Shown: piece after piece, positions 1 to 11,150 of the stretch | Layout of the letters: every line of letters starts with the position of its first letter | How positions within the stretch are numbered: the first letter of the stretch is position 1 | From: Schistocerca nitens | Lineage: Eukaryota > Arthropoda > Insecta > Orthoptera > Acrididae | DNA length: 64,000 bases | Direction of reading: 5' to 3' | NCBI RefSeq assembly: GCF_023898315.1 | Contig: NC_064621.1 | Coordinates: 539,297,383 to 539,361,382 of the forward strand | Notes under the pieces: generated by a model | What the model was told of the DNA's origin: nothing | The model's database searches: none | What the model saw: the letters and a program-made list of their open reading frames with translations, nothing else | Translations under genes and position numbers: made by a program

Positions 1-524
1 GCTCATTAGAGTTTTGTTGAGGGCCCAGAAGGTGTCCATGGAAAGCAGTAAACTTGGGGACACAACACCATATATTGTTAACTGTCAGTGCAAAGGAACA
101 GTTTGCATAACAGTTACTAGTATCGCTTGTGGTCGAAATTCGATCAACTGCGTCAATTGACCTCATCTGTGATAGCGAATGTCACGTATCTTAAAGTGTC
201 TGAAATTTTAGCCGCTGAACTGATCCGTGACAAATTCTGCATCGTAGCTACGCGTATTCTAGAAATAATTTTTTTTATTTCTCTTTCATTGTTCGATTAT
301 TTAAAGGGAATCTTTGATATACTGCACTGTAAATTCATCAAACCAAAATTACAGTTCTCAGAATTATATGAAATTATGTTCAGTGCACATTTAAAAGTAT
401 CTTTCAGAACGACAATAGAATCATCGTTCTCAACACCTGCATTATTCCTATTTCTTTCCCTACGCACAAATTGTGTCTCGCTAGCTCTTCGTCTTTCAGT
501 CCGATCCGTTAACATTCTTCTTCG

Positions 525-965
525 AGGCATAGCCTAAAACAGATATAGTTTCCTTATAATAAGGGACGTTGTGGCTACCAAAAATGAAGACACTGAAAAT
601 TAGGAACGCAGGGAATTTTGTGATGACGTCTTCAAACGAACAGAGAATTAGTTCCGTTCTATACCAAAGAAAGTGAAAAAGAAACACGCTAATAAACAAT
701 GGCTTCTTTACTACGTTTCGTTTTCCACTGTTGATAACATCGACGACGTAGCATTTGCAGCATTGTAGCTGTCCGGCATACTTGCGTCACTGCAAATGAA
801 CTATCTGCAACATTTCAACATGAACATCCATAGAATGCTACTTCACGAAACGTTGCGTTCGTGAGTCGTTTCTACCGTAGCACCTGATCGTTATGAGTGT
901 TAGAAGTTGATAGCAATGTCAGAGAGAAATGAAAGCTTTTCTCAAATGTATGTGTCTATTCCAAA

Positions 966-1034
<69 letters not shown>

Positions 1035-1900
1035 TACTCCTGATGGCTATTAAAATTCGGCATTTCAATTTTCGATGCTCACGTATTAGTATTATGATCG
1101 CTGAATAAAACAGATGCATTATCATTATGAATGTCCACATGCTACATTTCTCTAAGCAAAAATGGTGTCCGTCTAGATGAGCATCTTTCACTCTAACCCC
1201 AATGGTAGTCTCCTTCCAGGCATACCCTAAAACAAATATAGTTTCCACATAATAAGGGACTTCGGAAGTCGTAGTGATTCAAAACAAAGATATTAAAAAT
1301 TAGGAACTTACTTCAAATTTTCTGGTAATGGCAGCAAATGACCGCCCAGTTATTCTTACAGACAATTTAGAGAAATAATGACGCCAATATACAAAGTTAT
1401 TTACTTCGATGCTACGATATACTGATTTTCACTACTGACATCATCATCGACCTAGCAGTTGTTGCTGCCCAGTATGTATGTATTACTGGAAAAGAACCAT
1501 GTAAACATGAGAGCCCCTAGGATGTGATTTCACGAAATGTTTTTAACTTTCGAGTGTCATTTCTACCACAGCACCTCATCGGTGCTCAGGACTGATGGTG
1601 GTAGCTCTTCAATATTCGATGTTCATGTATTGGAGCTTTTAATGCGTGATAGACAATGTAACTCAGTATTATGGGTGTCAAAGCTTCAATTTCCTTTTCC
1701 CACTCTTAACGGCTACATACACACGTTATTTTTTCTTTGTCTCCATCTACGGCAAAGTAACTTTCGAATTATATAAGGACCATTGGGTTCCTTGTAAAAT
1801 TAATATTAAAAATCAGTATTTCAATTTTCGTGTTCACGTATTAGTACTTATGATTATAATCGGACTTCGTTAAAGACACAGATTGCAGTTCCACCTATAA
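525..1900. repeat. diverged tandem duplication, period about 0.69-0.75 kb
   Basis: Two stretches match in the same order. The block starting with 'aggcatagcctaaaac' at 525 recurs at 1218 ('aggcataccctaaaac') and continues through 'tagtttcc..ataataagggac'. The block 'cacgaaa.gtt..gtcatttctaccacagcacct' near 850-890 recurs near 1540-1575. The block 'atttcaattttcg' near 1060 recurs near 1818, followed in both by 'cacgtattagta'. Offsets are about 692 bp in the first part and about 755 bp later. Neither unit has a convincing reading frame, so this is an old non-coding duplication or two tandem copies of an unknown repeat. Confidence 0.65.
966..1033. repeat. (GT)n microsatellite
   Basis: An uninterrupted GT dinucleotide tract of about 68 bp lies inside the first unit of the tandem duplication. 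The second unit lacks it, so it expanded after the duplication or was lost from the other copy. The reverse-strand poly-TH reading frame here is a low-complexity artefact. Confidence 0.97.
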
Positions 1901-2412
1901 ATGCTCAAATGTGAGTACGACAGCGCACTTATGACGTGCGATCGCTGCGTTACCAAATTGACTACTTCCAATTAGTTTAACAGGCTGAAAAATGTTGAAA
2001 AGATTTCATTAGTTACGCATTCAAGTACTGAAATAAATTCGTGAATGACTTGAAAATATTATTTTTGGATTAAATTCATTATAAAGGGTATGAGGCCACC
2101 TTCTAATAGCGAAGTTCGAAAAAGAAGGAAAATTCCTGCAGATTGAAGGTGCAAAGGTCCTGGGCTCGAGTCTGGGTCTGTACACAGCTTTAATATGACA
2201 GTAAGTTTCGTATCAGAACACATTACGCTGCAGAGCGAAACATTTATTCAACAAGAAGAAAGACTGACTTTCCGTTCTCATTTTTTTTTAACAGAAGAAA
2301 TTCAGTATTTGCAAGAATAATTATGACACTGAAATAAAGTTCACAGTCTGAAATATAATCTTATAGGTATCATTATTGAATCACAACGATTGGTTACACC
2401 TCGGGGCAATTA
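1900..2412. other. unassigned intergenic stretch
   Basis: AT-rich sequence without a credible ORF, recognised repeat or RNA gene. A segment near 2130-2185 ('gattgaaggtgcaaagg..tgggctcgagtctggg') vaguely resembles a decayed tRNA-like head, but no full structure can be drawn. Confidence 0.4.
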
Positions 2413-2816
2413 CGAGGGCCGTTCGAAAGGTATGCGACCTTATTTTTCATTGTGAAATCAACAGTGGTATTGGGGCATGTGCACTCATTATGTTGGTAGG
2501 CATAGGTAGTTCACATGCATGATGTTTTTCATGACTGTTGAGAAAACCAGTCACTGGCCAGCCGTTGACAAGAAAACATATGTAAGTGGTAGTTGGATTT
2601 TGTATTGTGGGCAAAATGACAAAGTTGGAACAACGCTATTGCATCAAATTTTGTTTTAAGCTTGGCCATTCTCAATTTGAAACAATTCGCAAGATTCGAC
2701 AAGTGTTTGAGGACGAAGCAATGTGCACCCGACAGATAAAGAAGCGGCGTAACCGCTTCAAAGATGGCCCCACTCATCAATAAAGAGTGAAGCACGTTGA
2801 TGTAGGCCCTCAACAT

Positions 2817-3008
2817 AAAAAAATGGTTCAAATGGATCTAAGCACTTTGAGACTTAACATCTGAGGTCATCAGTCCCCTAGACTTAGAACTACTTAAACC
2901 TAAGGACATCACACACATCCATGCCCGAGGCAGGATTCGAATCTGCGATCGTAGCAGCAGCGTGGTTCCGGACTGGAGTGCCTAGAACCGCACGGTCACA
3001 GCAGCCGG
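2817..3008 (-). mobile_element. tRNA-derived SINE, family A (in mariner)
   Basis: On the minus strand the copy starts with a GCCGG-type head, has a Pol III B-box-like 'gattcgaatcctgcc', and runs through the conserved tail ('cttaggttta', 'aggggactgatgacc', 'ccatttgaaccat'). It is flanked by short similar sequences, 'ctcaacat' at 2809-2816 and 'ccaacat' at 3010-3016, a probable TSD. It is more diverged than most other copies here. It interrupts the mariner remnant. Confidence 0.9.
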
Positions 3009-3133
3009 CCCAACATCCACAAATAAGTTTGTTATTGATCTCATATGGATGAACCACGATCAGAGGACTTACAGACAAAGTTAAAATCAGTATTGGATCC
3101 ATTCACTTCGTTTTAAGGGAATTCAGGAAAACT

Positions 3134-3336
3134 GCCGGCCGAAGTGGCCGTGCGGTTAAAGGCGCTGCAGTCTGGAACCGCAAGACCGCTACGGTCGCAG
3201 GTTCGAATCCTGCCTCGGGCATGGATGTTTGTGATGTCCTTAGGTTAGTTAGGTTTAACTAGTTCTAAGTTCTAGGGGACTAATGACCTCAGCAGTTGAG
3301 TCCCATAGTGCTCAGAGCCATTTGAACCATTTTTTT
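3134..3336 (+). mobile_element. tRNA-derived SINE, family A (in mariner)
   Basis: Head 'gccggccgaagtggccgtgc', B box 'ggttcgaatcctgcc', and the family tail ending in 'gagccatttgaacca' and a T-run. The flanks 'caggaaaact' (3124-3133) and 'cgggaaaact' (3337-3346) form a 10-bp TSD with two mismatches. This is the second SINE in the same mariner remnant, in the opposite orientation to the first; the mariner reading frame resumes just downstream. Confidence 0.95.
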
Positions 3337-3840
3337 CGGGAAAACTTGTGCGAAGTTGCTAACAACTGAGATCGCACAGGACACGTTGGACAGTAAACGG
3401 TAATCCCAACTTTCTTAACGCTGTGCTCACTGGTGACGAGTCCTGGGTTTATGAGTACAACCCAGATACAAAGTTCCAGTCACTGCAATGGAAGCATCCA
3501 TCATCCCCGAGACCCACAAAAAGGAATGCTATAAAGTACTGTTGTTTACACAATGGTAATGAAAGGTGAGCTACAGAGTGATGTGGCAACTGTCGTCGCA
3601 GGGAAGCTGAACAAGAGTAGAGCTTATCAGTGAACGAGTTAACATGACAAACAGAAGACTTTTTTAACTTGTATTTCTCCAGCGAACAAAGACTCGTTAC
3701 AAATAATGCAGCGAGAATTGGAGTCCAGCTCATACAATAGCAGCTAGGATGTATCTCGTTGTACTAAGTACTAAGAGGCTCCATGTGCAAGTGTGTTGAG
3801 TGGCTGCCACTACATCCCGGCAGTAGAGGGCACACGGGGA

Positions 3841-4034
3841 GCCGGCCGGTGTGGCCGAGCGGTTCTGGCGCTTCAGTCCGGAACCGCGCGACTGCCACGG
3901 CCGCAGGTTCGAATCCTGCCTCGGGCATGGATGTGTGTGATGTCCTTAGGTTAGTTAGTTTTAAGTAGTTCTAAGTTCTAGGGGACTGATGACCCTGAGG
4001 TTCCATAGTGCTCAGAGCCATTTGAACCAGTTTT
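3841..4034 (+). mobile_element. tRNA-derived SINE, family A
   Basis: Full-length copy with head 'gccggccggtgtggccgagc', B box 'ggttcgaatcctgcc' and the standard tail to 'ccatttgaacca'. Part of the tail hairpin region is deleted after 'gggactgatgaccc'. I could not find a clear TSD. It lies downstream of the mariner remnant in unidentified sequence. Confidence 0.93.
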
Positions 4035-5601
4035 GTGCACTCGTGGTACGAAGCTGCTGGAGGTGTTTCTCAGTGGGCATGTGCCATTGAGTCCGCCATG
4101 TCCCATGTAAGCGCTATCAGCGTCCGCAGGAAACTAGCAATTCCGTTGCTATGACGCCCATGGGGTGGTATCAGTACATGATACCACAATTATAAGCTAC
4201 TTTTAATGCAGGATACTTTTCACCTGCTTGTGTGAGATCATGTCCACGTGGACGAACTTGTAGCCAGACCACCTGCACAGAACATTCCAGCCAGGAAAAA
4301 TCTCCCATTTACAGGCTGATCATCCTGTATTAGACGACTTGCGAGTCCACAGGTAGAAATGGCAAGCAATAGGAAGTTGAGGAAGGTAATACAGATTTCA
4401 ATGGCGTTTCACCATTCAAAATGTGGTTAGTGGTTTGGAACGGTTACAATATTTAGAAATTAAGATTTATCTGTTCTGAATATAACCGATTGCTGTCTTA
4501 TACGAAAGTTCGTGATCTCATGCGCAATACAGCAAACATGTCACATCGGATAAGGAGGAAAGAGAGTGTTGGACCGCTGCTATATCAGTATAAAAGGGAC
4601 ACAGAAGAAATTTAGCTCTCACTCTGACTGTGGCGTTCACGTGCGATGAGTGAAGGTTAATTTCAAAAAATAAATGTTTTTCATAAACAAAGAGAAACTA
4701 CATACGCTACATCCTTTTGGTGAAAGCAAAAGCAACGCAAAGGGAGAATATTTGAGTTGTAAGCACGAACGTATTTTGACAATGTCCAACAAGAATATCA
4801 GTTTAACGAATCTGCAAAAATGGTTATAGAAAGGGAACTGGAGTACTAGTGGAATGCAAACTTCTGCATAGGAAACCACAACCAGGTCTTCCAACAAATA
4901 ACTAATATTTGCACAACATCAAAAAATTGTTTCCTTGTGTTGCAGTTGTCATGTACTTCTCAGCACCGATGGAGAATTCAGTTAATGTTACATAGAATCG
5001 GTTTTTGCCCTCAGCTCACGGCCATTCTAGTAGAAGTGAAAGAGTGTATCTTCTGACAAAAGCTTCTGTTTACCAACCAAATTACTATCGAGAAAGATTT
5101 TCACATGACCAAACAAATTATTCGACTTTGTACATTATTTACTTGTTGAAAGGTGTCTGCTAGTGGGCTCTTTCATGTCCCCGCCACCTATTTTCCTTCT
5201 TGAAGACCTGTAATATCTATTTTGCAACCATCTGTAAGATACTGACTTAGCTAGCTTCAAAATATATCACTTTTATACCTCCGCAAACACCTAGCACTAC
5301 CACTGCACCTGATACTTTGGTGAGTGGTTGGCCATCAGCCAATAGCGTGCTTTAGCGACTGAGAACGGTATGTGCTCCTTGTTCGAAAGGAAGCCAGCCA
5401 TTAACACTCATGAGGCAGCTGCATTACATTCGTTTCTCAGTACCTTGAAGTATTAAGCACGTCTGGTTACGAAGATGTATTTGAGGGAGCATGCTGGTCT
5501 TATTTAATTACTTTTTTTGGCAGACAGTCATGGTTTCGAACAGTCTTTCCGATGTGCAAGATGACCGGTAAGATCATTCCAATTTATATATTCTGCTGAA
5601 G
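4035..5601. other. unassigned stretch
   Basis: No supported gene or recognised repeat in 1.6 kb. Open frames are short and unlike known proteins. A short perfect palindromic motif ('ggtatcagtacatgatacc', 4153-4171) stands out but has no known meaning. Confidence 0.4.
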
Positions 5602-5603
5602 TA

Positions 5604-6632
5604 CACTGACGCGACAAAAGTCATGGGATATCTCCTAATATTGTGTCCGATCTTCTGTTAGCCAGGCGGTGCTGCAACTCGACATAGCATGGGTTCAACA
5701 AATCGTTGGAAGTCCCCTGCAGAAGTATTGAGCCATCCTGCCTCTATAGACGACCATAACCACGAAAGCAACGTCAGAGCAGTATTTTGTGCTCGAACTG
5801 AGCTCTCGATTATGTCTCATAGATGTTAGATCGCATTCATGTCGGTCGATGTGGGTGACCAAATCATTCACTCGCATGTCCAGAATGCTCTTCAAACTAA
5901 TCGCTTATAAGTGTGACCCAGTGACATTGGACACTTCCGTCCATAAAAATCCATGAAGTCCATGAATGGCTGCAAATGGTCTCCAAGTAGCCGAACATAA
6001 TCAGTTCCAATGTCCGCGGCTCGTGGTCATGCGGTAGCGTTCTCGCTGCCCGCGCACGGGGTCCCGGGTTAGATTCCCGGCGAGGGGTCTCCCGGCCACC
6101 AATGCCATACGCTCATTAACATGATCAGTTCCAATCAATGATCGGTTCAGTTGGACCAGTCCATTCCATCTAATCACAGCCTACACCATTACAGAGCCAC
6201 CACTAGCTTGCACAGTGCCATGTTGACAACTTGGGTGAATGGTTTCGTGAGACTGTGTCACATTCGAACGATACCATCAGCTGTTACCAACTGAAATCGG
6301 GACTTACCTGACCAGGTGACGGTTTTCCAGTCATCAAGAGTCCAACCAATAGGATCACGAGAGCAGCAGAGATGCAGAAGGCGATATCGTGCTATTAGCA
6401 AAGGCACTCGCGGCGGTCGTCTGCTGCCGTAGCCCAAGAACGCCATATTTCACCGCACTGTCCTAAGGGATACGTTCGTCGCATGTTGCACATTGATTTC
6501 TGCGGTTATGTCACTCAGTGTTGCTTGTCTGTAAGCACTGACAACTCTACACAATAGCCGCTGCTCTCGGTCGTTTAGTGAATACCGTCTGCCACTCCTT
6601 TGTCCCCATGCGAGATAATGTCTGAAGTTCAT
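5604..6632 (-). pseudogene. Tc1-like transposon remnant, family 'A', copy 1
   Basis: The element begins with terminal repeat 'cactgacgcgacaaaagtca' after a TA at 5602-5603. On the minus strand, 6450-6632 encodes part of the helix-turn-helix region ('DITAEINVQHATNVSLRTVR'), and 6258-6446 encodes 'GYGSRRPPRVPLLIARYRLL' and the first-Asp region 'DDWKTVTWSGKSRFQL'. The catalytic Asp of the usual 'WSDESRF' is Gly here. The C-terminal portion is non-coding by frameshifts, and the 5' end is lost near 6632. A SINE fragment sits in it at 6012-6123. The same family occurs at 12615-19916. Confidence 0.85.
6012..6123 (+). mobile_element. short tRNA-derived SINE with variant head
   Basis: Begins 'gtccgcggctcgtggtcatg' and contains a tRNA-like B box ('gggttagattcccgg'), then a tail ('ccggccaccaatgccatacg') unlike family A. 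A 12-bp TSD, 'atcagttccaat', flanks it at 6000-6011 and 6124-6135, so its limits are secure. Its head resembles the head of the SINE at 61660-61867, but the tails differ. It is inserted in a Tc1-like remnant. Confidence 0.88.
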
Positions 6633-6822
6633 TTACATCAAACTGTGTGCTGTGCGACTACTCAAGAGGTGCTTTTTCGAGTCAGGTAGCGTTAAAAACT
6701 TTTTCATGGTGGGTTCGTGTTTCATCATTTGCATCACTAGAACATCAGAACTCACTCTCCCTTCCTATGAGGGTGGTGGTTGTGTTTTCAAACACACACG
6801 CGTACACATACAATTTTCAATA
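6633..6822. other. short unassigned stretch
   Basis: About 190 bp between two transposon remnants, without a recognised feature. Confidence 0.4.
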
Positions 6823-8457
6823 TACCGGGTAGTGATAACGAAACTGACGGTGTTCCGCGTGCTGCAGTACGGGTTGTGTATCTCGCTGGATATTGAATCA
6901 TCGTAGGTATGTTCATAAGTCGGTGCCCTCCCGAGTTCGCTGAAAAAACAGGAGTTCCACTTTCTGCCACCAGATGATAATATGGTGCTGTAAGCAATCA
7001 GAATGTGGCGTTGCTGGAAAAGGGGAGGAACGACCATACACTTTATAACGGCGCTCCTGGCACGTTTATTGGGATATGTACACAAGTTACAACATGTGTT
7101 CAGTATGGTCTCCCAACTCAGCAACATGCTGCAATCGTAACGTGGCGTGGTCGACAGTTGCTCGCAACTTATTCGATGTAATCAGAGCAATACGTCATCG
7201 TATGCTATTCTTCAGTTCAGGAAGAGTCAGGATACATCCCTGACAGACAAAATCCTTCGGGTATCCCCACAGACATAACTTATATGGATTTAGATCGGTG
7301 GATCTAGAAGGCGACACCCGCCTACGGATGATGCGGTCGTTAGCGAATATTTCTTGAAGCAGAACTTTCACCTGCTAAACGACATGTGGTGTCACCCCAT
7401 CTTGTATGAAAATAGCAGCGTGGACACAGTTGCGTTGTTGCAAAGCACAAGCGGTCCTTACAATGTGTAGATGTTACTGTACACCTAAGACGCCCACGAG
7501 GTCTCATATCCTCGAGCGAAAACGGACAAAGAATGAAGGAGCTTGTGAAATCACACCACACAGTCACATAAGCTGAGAAAAGTGGGTGCTCCTGCACAAC
7601 GTGTGACCGACTAGAGTCCCACATGCGACAGTTCTGTTTATTCACGGCACGGAGCAGAGAAAAATGTGCCTCGTCCATCCAAAGACTATTCCCCAGCCAC
7701 ATGTTACCCATTTTCATGCCTGCAAAAAAACGAAGGGCGAAGTCACATCTTGTAGCCTGTCTTGCGCTTCATTTTGTGCACATTCTGAATCTTGTAGAGA
7801 TACAAGTGCAAAATGCGTCGCTAAAATCTCTCGAGCCGTTGACCAGGGGAGAGACAATTCCCATGACACAACTCAAGCACTGCCCGTAGATGTGAGGCAT
7901 GTGCTGCATGGTCGGCTTTAGTTACAGTAACTACATCAACAACAGCCTTAGGAATGGGTCGCCTACCTCACCCTGCTGTCTCACCTAATTCATCTGTTTC
8001 TTCACATTTTCATATTAGCACATTTATTGACATGGGAGGTATTCACAAGTGTTTATGTTGGTGATACTCCCACAATGCAGGGATAATATTGGTGCCATTC
8101 TGGCAAAACAACTTCATCAGCAGTGCAACGTCTTTCTTCTCGATAATCATTGCATTTCATGCAAAAAACTTCAACCTTCTTAAACCTTTAGGCCAACAAT
8201 CACTTCACAAAAGAAATCAATATGCTCCAACAAGTATAAAACAGCCTACGGTCGTCAAAATAGGAATCCTTTCACATTCTGATTGCTTACAGCGCCAAAT
8301 TTTTGTCACTTTGTGCAAGAAGATGAACTATTACTTTTTAAGCATACTCCGTCAGCGCACCGATTAATGAAGATACGATTTTTTATCGTCCTGTGATGTA
8401 TACAGCCCGCATTGCAGCACTTGGAATACCGTCAGTTTAATTATAACACCCGGTGTG
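6823..8457 (-). pseudogene. Tc1/mariner-superfamily element remnant with DUF4817-type transposase
   Basis: Terminal inverted repeats can be matched: 'accgggt.gt.ata' followed by 'aaactgacgg' at 6824-6851, and 'ccgtcagttt' followed by 'acacccggtg' at 8430-8455. On the minus strand, 7340-7717 encodes 'SLWMDEAHFSLLRAVNKQNC' (first catalytic Asp), 'HVVQEHPLFSAYVTVWC' and 'FFHTRWGD'-like sequence. Further left the frame gives 'WGYPKDFVCQGCILTLPELK', the C-terminal part. These motifs are typical of the insect transposases annotated with an N-terminal DUF4817 helix-turn-helix. Stops and frameshifts make it non-functional. Confidence 0.75.
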
Positions 8458-9289
8458 TAGGTCCTGCACGATTTTTGTTATCTAAGAATCATCCAACATT
8501 CCTGTTGTGAGTTTCTCCATGTTAAGTACACAGGTATCTTGTGAGTCATCCACTCTATACATGAATATGTTGTTGGGTTCATCTAGTGGGGCCGTAATTG
8601 GATGGTATGTTTCAGCATAGTGCCTATCATTCTTTAATTAAAGCTATGTCAGGCACACGTAATGGCTAACAATTCCCAATGAAAGAGGGCACGTTTATTG
8701 CGCTGAGACTCTGCGATGCCGGAAGGTAGGCTTATCTACTCGTACAGGTCGAAGAACCGAGGGACGCAGGACACAGCAAAAGTTAACACATTCATGTTAA
8801 TGTTTGTTGTGAATCCTATGTGGTACCTGGAGTACTTTTGGCACCTTACCGACTTCAGGAACTCCAAGGCCATTATATGAATCTGATAAGAGTTGTTGGC
8901 TGCAATGTTTCGCTCTTTTCAAAATTGATGTTTGTAATTTCCAGGCAGGTGATTCACCGTGGGGAGACCTGCCGTGGCAGCGAAGAACAAGGGAGACGAG
9001 TGACTAATGGGCAGTCGGTATTATGGATTTTTTTTAGACAACCAATCGAAAGAGGAAAAGAAAGGAAGAGAGAGTATGGTAGAATACTGGTGTTTTCTCA
9101 GTCAAGGTTGGACTGGTGGGGTCGGCCTGAGTGTGTAAGGCTGGTGTGAAGTGCTGTCAGGGAGATGGAGGTGGGAGCAAGCAGGAAGAGACAGGCGGTT
9201 CCAACAGGACCTGCCGAACGGTAGGGAGAAGCAGTCTTCGCAGTGCAGGGTAAAGTGCCTAAGGGAAGTCTCTGTCGTTAACTTCCGGA
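8458..9289. other. unassigned stretch
   Basis: No supported gene or named repeat. The 109-codon frame at 8820-9149 has no recognisable domain and is treated as chance. Confidence 0.4.
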
Positions 9290-9535
9290 TGGAGGCCGAC
9301 CCCTTCGCTCAGTGATCAGCGCCTCTGACTGCCATGCAGGGAGCCCAGGATCGATTCCCGGTCAGGTCGAAGATTTTCTCCACCCAGGGACTGGCTCCTG
9401 TGTTGTCCTAATCATCATCGACACGTTAAGTCGGCCAGTGTGGCGCCAACTGAAAACACTTGCAACTTGGCCCCCGAACTTCCCCACTTGGGGGCTCCTG
9501 ACTATCAATATATGGTCATTTTCTTTCCAGATGGG
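9290..9535 (+). mobile_element. tRNA-derived SINE, family C
   Basis: tRNA-like head with 'tcagtgatcagcgcctctga' and B box 'ggatcgattcccgg', followed by a tail with 'gattttctcc', 'cagggactgg', 'tgttgtcctaatcatcatcg' and 'aagtcggccagtgtggcg'. I recognise this tail type from insect genomes. The ends are approximate because I could not identify a TSD. Confidence 0.75.
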
Positions 9536-9783
9536 ACGAAAGATTTCTCTCTGGTAGACTGGAGGACCTGAGGTTTCCTATTAAAGTGACTAGTTTCACG
9601 GAGGGGCTCGTAGTTTATAAGGGTAGTACTGAAGCTAAGAGAGATGTTTCGCATCAGTGTCAGTGAAGGTATGGCGTCGGGAATTACTAGTCATTAATAA
9701 AAGAGTTTCTCATTTAATTTATTAATGGTGTCCAAAAACTTCCCATTTGAGGGCGCTGCTGCAGCTTTTGTGCAGTGTAACGC

Positions 9784-9981
9784 GCCGGCCGCGGTGGTCT
9801 CGTGGTTCTAGGCGCTCAGTCCGGAACCGCGGGACTGCTACGGTCGCAGGTTCGAATCCTGCCTCGGGCATGGATGTGTGTGATGTCCTTAGGTTAGTTA
9901 GGTTTAAGTAGTTCTAAGTTCTAGGGGACTGATGACCACCGATGTTAAGTCCCATAGTGCTCACAGCCATTTGAACCATTT
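9784..9981 (+). mobile_element. tRNA-derived SINE, family A (in mariner)
   Basis: Full-length copy: head 'gccggccgcggtggtctcgt', B box 'ggttcgaatcctgcc', tail to 'ccatttgaaccatt'. A 13-bp TSD (tgcagtgtaacgc / tgcagtgtagcgc, one mismatch) occupies 9771-9783 and 9982-9994. The tail carries a hairpin: 'gggact' at 9925-9930 pairs with 'agtccc' at 9948-9953 across a 17-nt loop. Confidence 0.97.
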
Positions 9982-10512
9982 TGCAGTGTAGCGCAACCGT
10001 GATGCGGGTAAGCAAGCACCAACATTTGAGCAGGGGATTTGTCTGTCATTGATGATGAACTATGCCGACGTTATTACTAAATAATTCGAAACAGGACTGA
10101 CGTGCTGTTACTCTTTTGTTGCCTGCAGAAGAAGAAACACAGGTAGACATCAATCGGGGAGTGAAGAATTTGTATGGAGCAAACCACCGTTGAGGCATGG
10201 TACGCCAAGTTCCGTGCTGGGTGCTGCTGCTTCACGATAACGCATGTACTCCACGTCCCAAATGCGTTAACGCAGAAGTTACGGTCACTTATGTGGGAGA
10301 CGCTCGAGCATCCTCCCAATAGTCCTGATCTCTCCGCATGCTATTATCACGCCTTCGGTCCCTTAAAAAGTCCTTGAAGTATTGACGATTCCTGTCAGAC
10401 GAGGATGTGTAGCACGCAGTTGCGGATTTCTTCATGCAGCAGGACACAGTGCTTTACCAAACGGGTATCTTCAACCTGGTGAGTTGGTGGGATCATTGCC
10501 GCAATGCTGACG

Positions 10513-10588
10513 ATTACTTACGATTTCCTGATCTGCGTTTCCTCCAGGCCACATGTGAGGAAACGCAGATCAGCAAATCGTAAGTAAT
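10513..10588. repeat. 32-bp inverted repeat with 12-nt loop
   Basis: Arms 10513-10544 and 10557-10588 are reverse complements with a single mismatch; the spacer is 'caggccacatgt'. The left arm begins 'attacttacgattt' and the right arm ends 'aaatcgtaagtaat'. It lies at the distal end of the mariner remnant. Confidence 0.95.
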
Positions 10589-10610
10589 TACGTTTTGTAC
10601 CAAAAAATCG

Positions 10611-11150
10611 CGAAGTGAACTGTTTAATAATCTAAAACTAACAAAATTGTATCGTTACAGATCCCACTGATGATACCTTAGAACAGGAGAAGGCGAAACG
10701 CGTCAGGGATAAATAAAGTAACTAGCAGCAGTAAAAGGCAGTTTTATTTACAAAACAAGTATACATATAATTCCAGTTATGTATGATTGTGATTCGTCAT
10801 GTATGCCTGACCTGCTCTGAAGTATCTAAGAACCTACAGCTGCTTGGTAGGACAGTGATTCCAACTGAAAGAAAAGCTTTGAAATGTGTATGGTACATTT
10901 AACAGCACAGAGCTGACAATGGTAAATCGTGGGGTGACTCCATGGTGAGTGGGACTCAGTGCTTGTGGCCTGAACTATATGAGTCAGCGTTAATGTGGCT
11001 GGCTGATGGTTGGGTGACTACTGACTGATGTTCTGCTGGACTGTGAGATGCTAGTGGAATGCTGAGTACTCCCAACTTTAAACTATGATATAAGAGGGGA
11101 ATTATTTAACTTATGACGGGCAGGATGCAAAATCCACACTTAGAACAACT
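10611..11150. other. unassigned stretch
   Basis: No gene or repeat can be named here. It may include the 3' UTR of the adjacent minus-strand LINE, but I could not identify a tail. Confidence 0.35.

Larger units (their letters stand above)
2413..3560 (+). pseudogene. mariner transposon remnant, split by two SINEs
   Basis: A mariner-type terminus ('cgagggccgttcgaaagg') follows a TA at 2411-2412. Frame 2616-2780 encodes an N-terminal mariner helix-turn-helix region: 'RYCIKFCFKLGHSQFET', then 'IRQVFEDEAMCTRQI' and 'RFKDGP'. After two SINE insertions the reading resumes near 3420 with 'VLTGDESWVYEYNPDTK', which contains the first catalytic Asp in the mariner 'TGDESW' motif, followed by 'WKHPSSPRPTK'. 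The second and third catalytic Asp residues are not found, so the 3' half is missing or unrecognisable. It cannot encode a functional transposase. Confidence 0.85.
9725..10610 (+). pseudogene. mariner transposon remnant, 3' half, split by a SINE
   Basis: Downstream of the SINE, 10230-10490 encodes mariner C-terminal motifs across frames: 'LLHDNA' (second Asp region), 'LEHPPNSPDLSACYYHAFGP' (canonical 'HPPYSPDL' region with the third Asp) and 'FLSDEDV'. Internal frameshifts and stops are present and the N-terminal half is missing. Upstream of the SINE, 9725-9783 probably belongs to the same element because the TSD links both sides. Confidence 0.8.

Noticed and set aside
127-537. 136-codon plus-strand frame
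   Set aside because: No domain, signal or exon context; composition fits chance in AT-rich DNA. An overlapping minus-strand frame is equally long for its region.
919-1248. Minus-strand frame containing poly-TH
   Set aside because: It is produced by the GT microsatellite.
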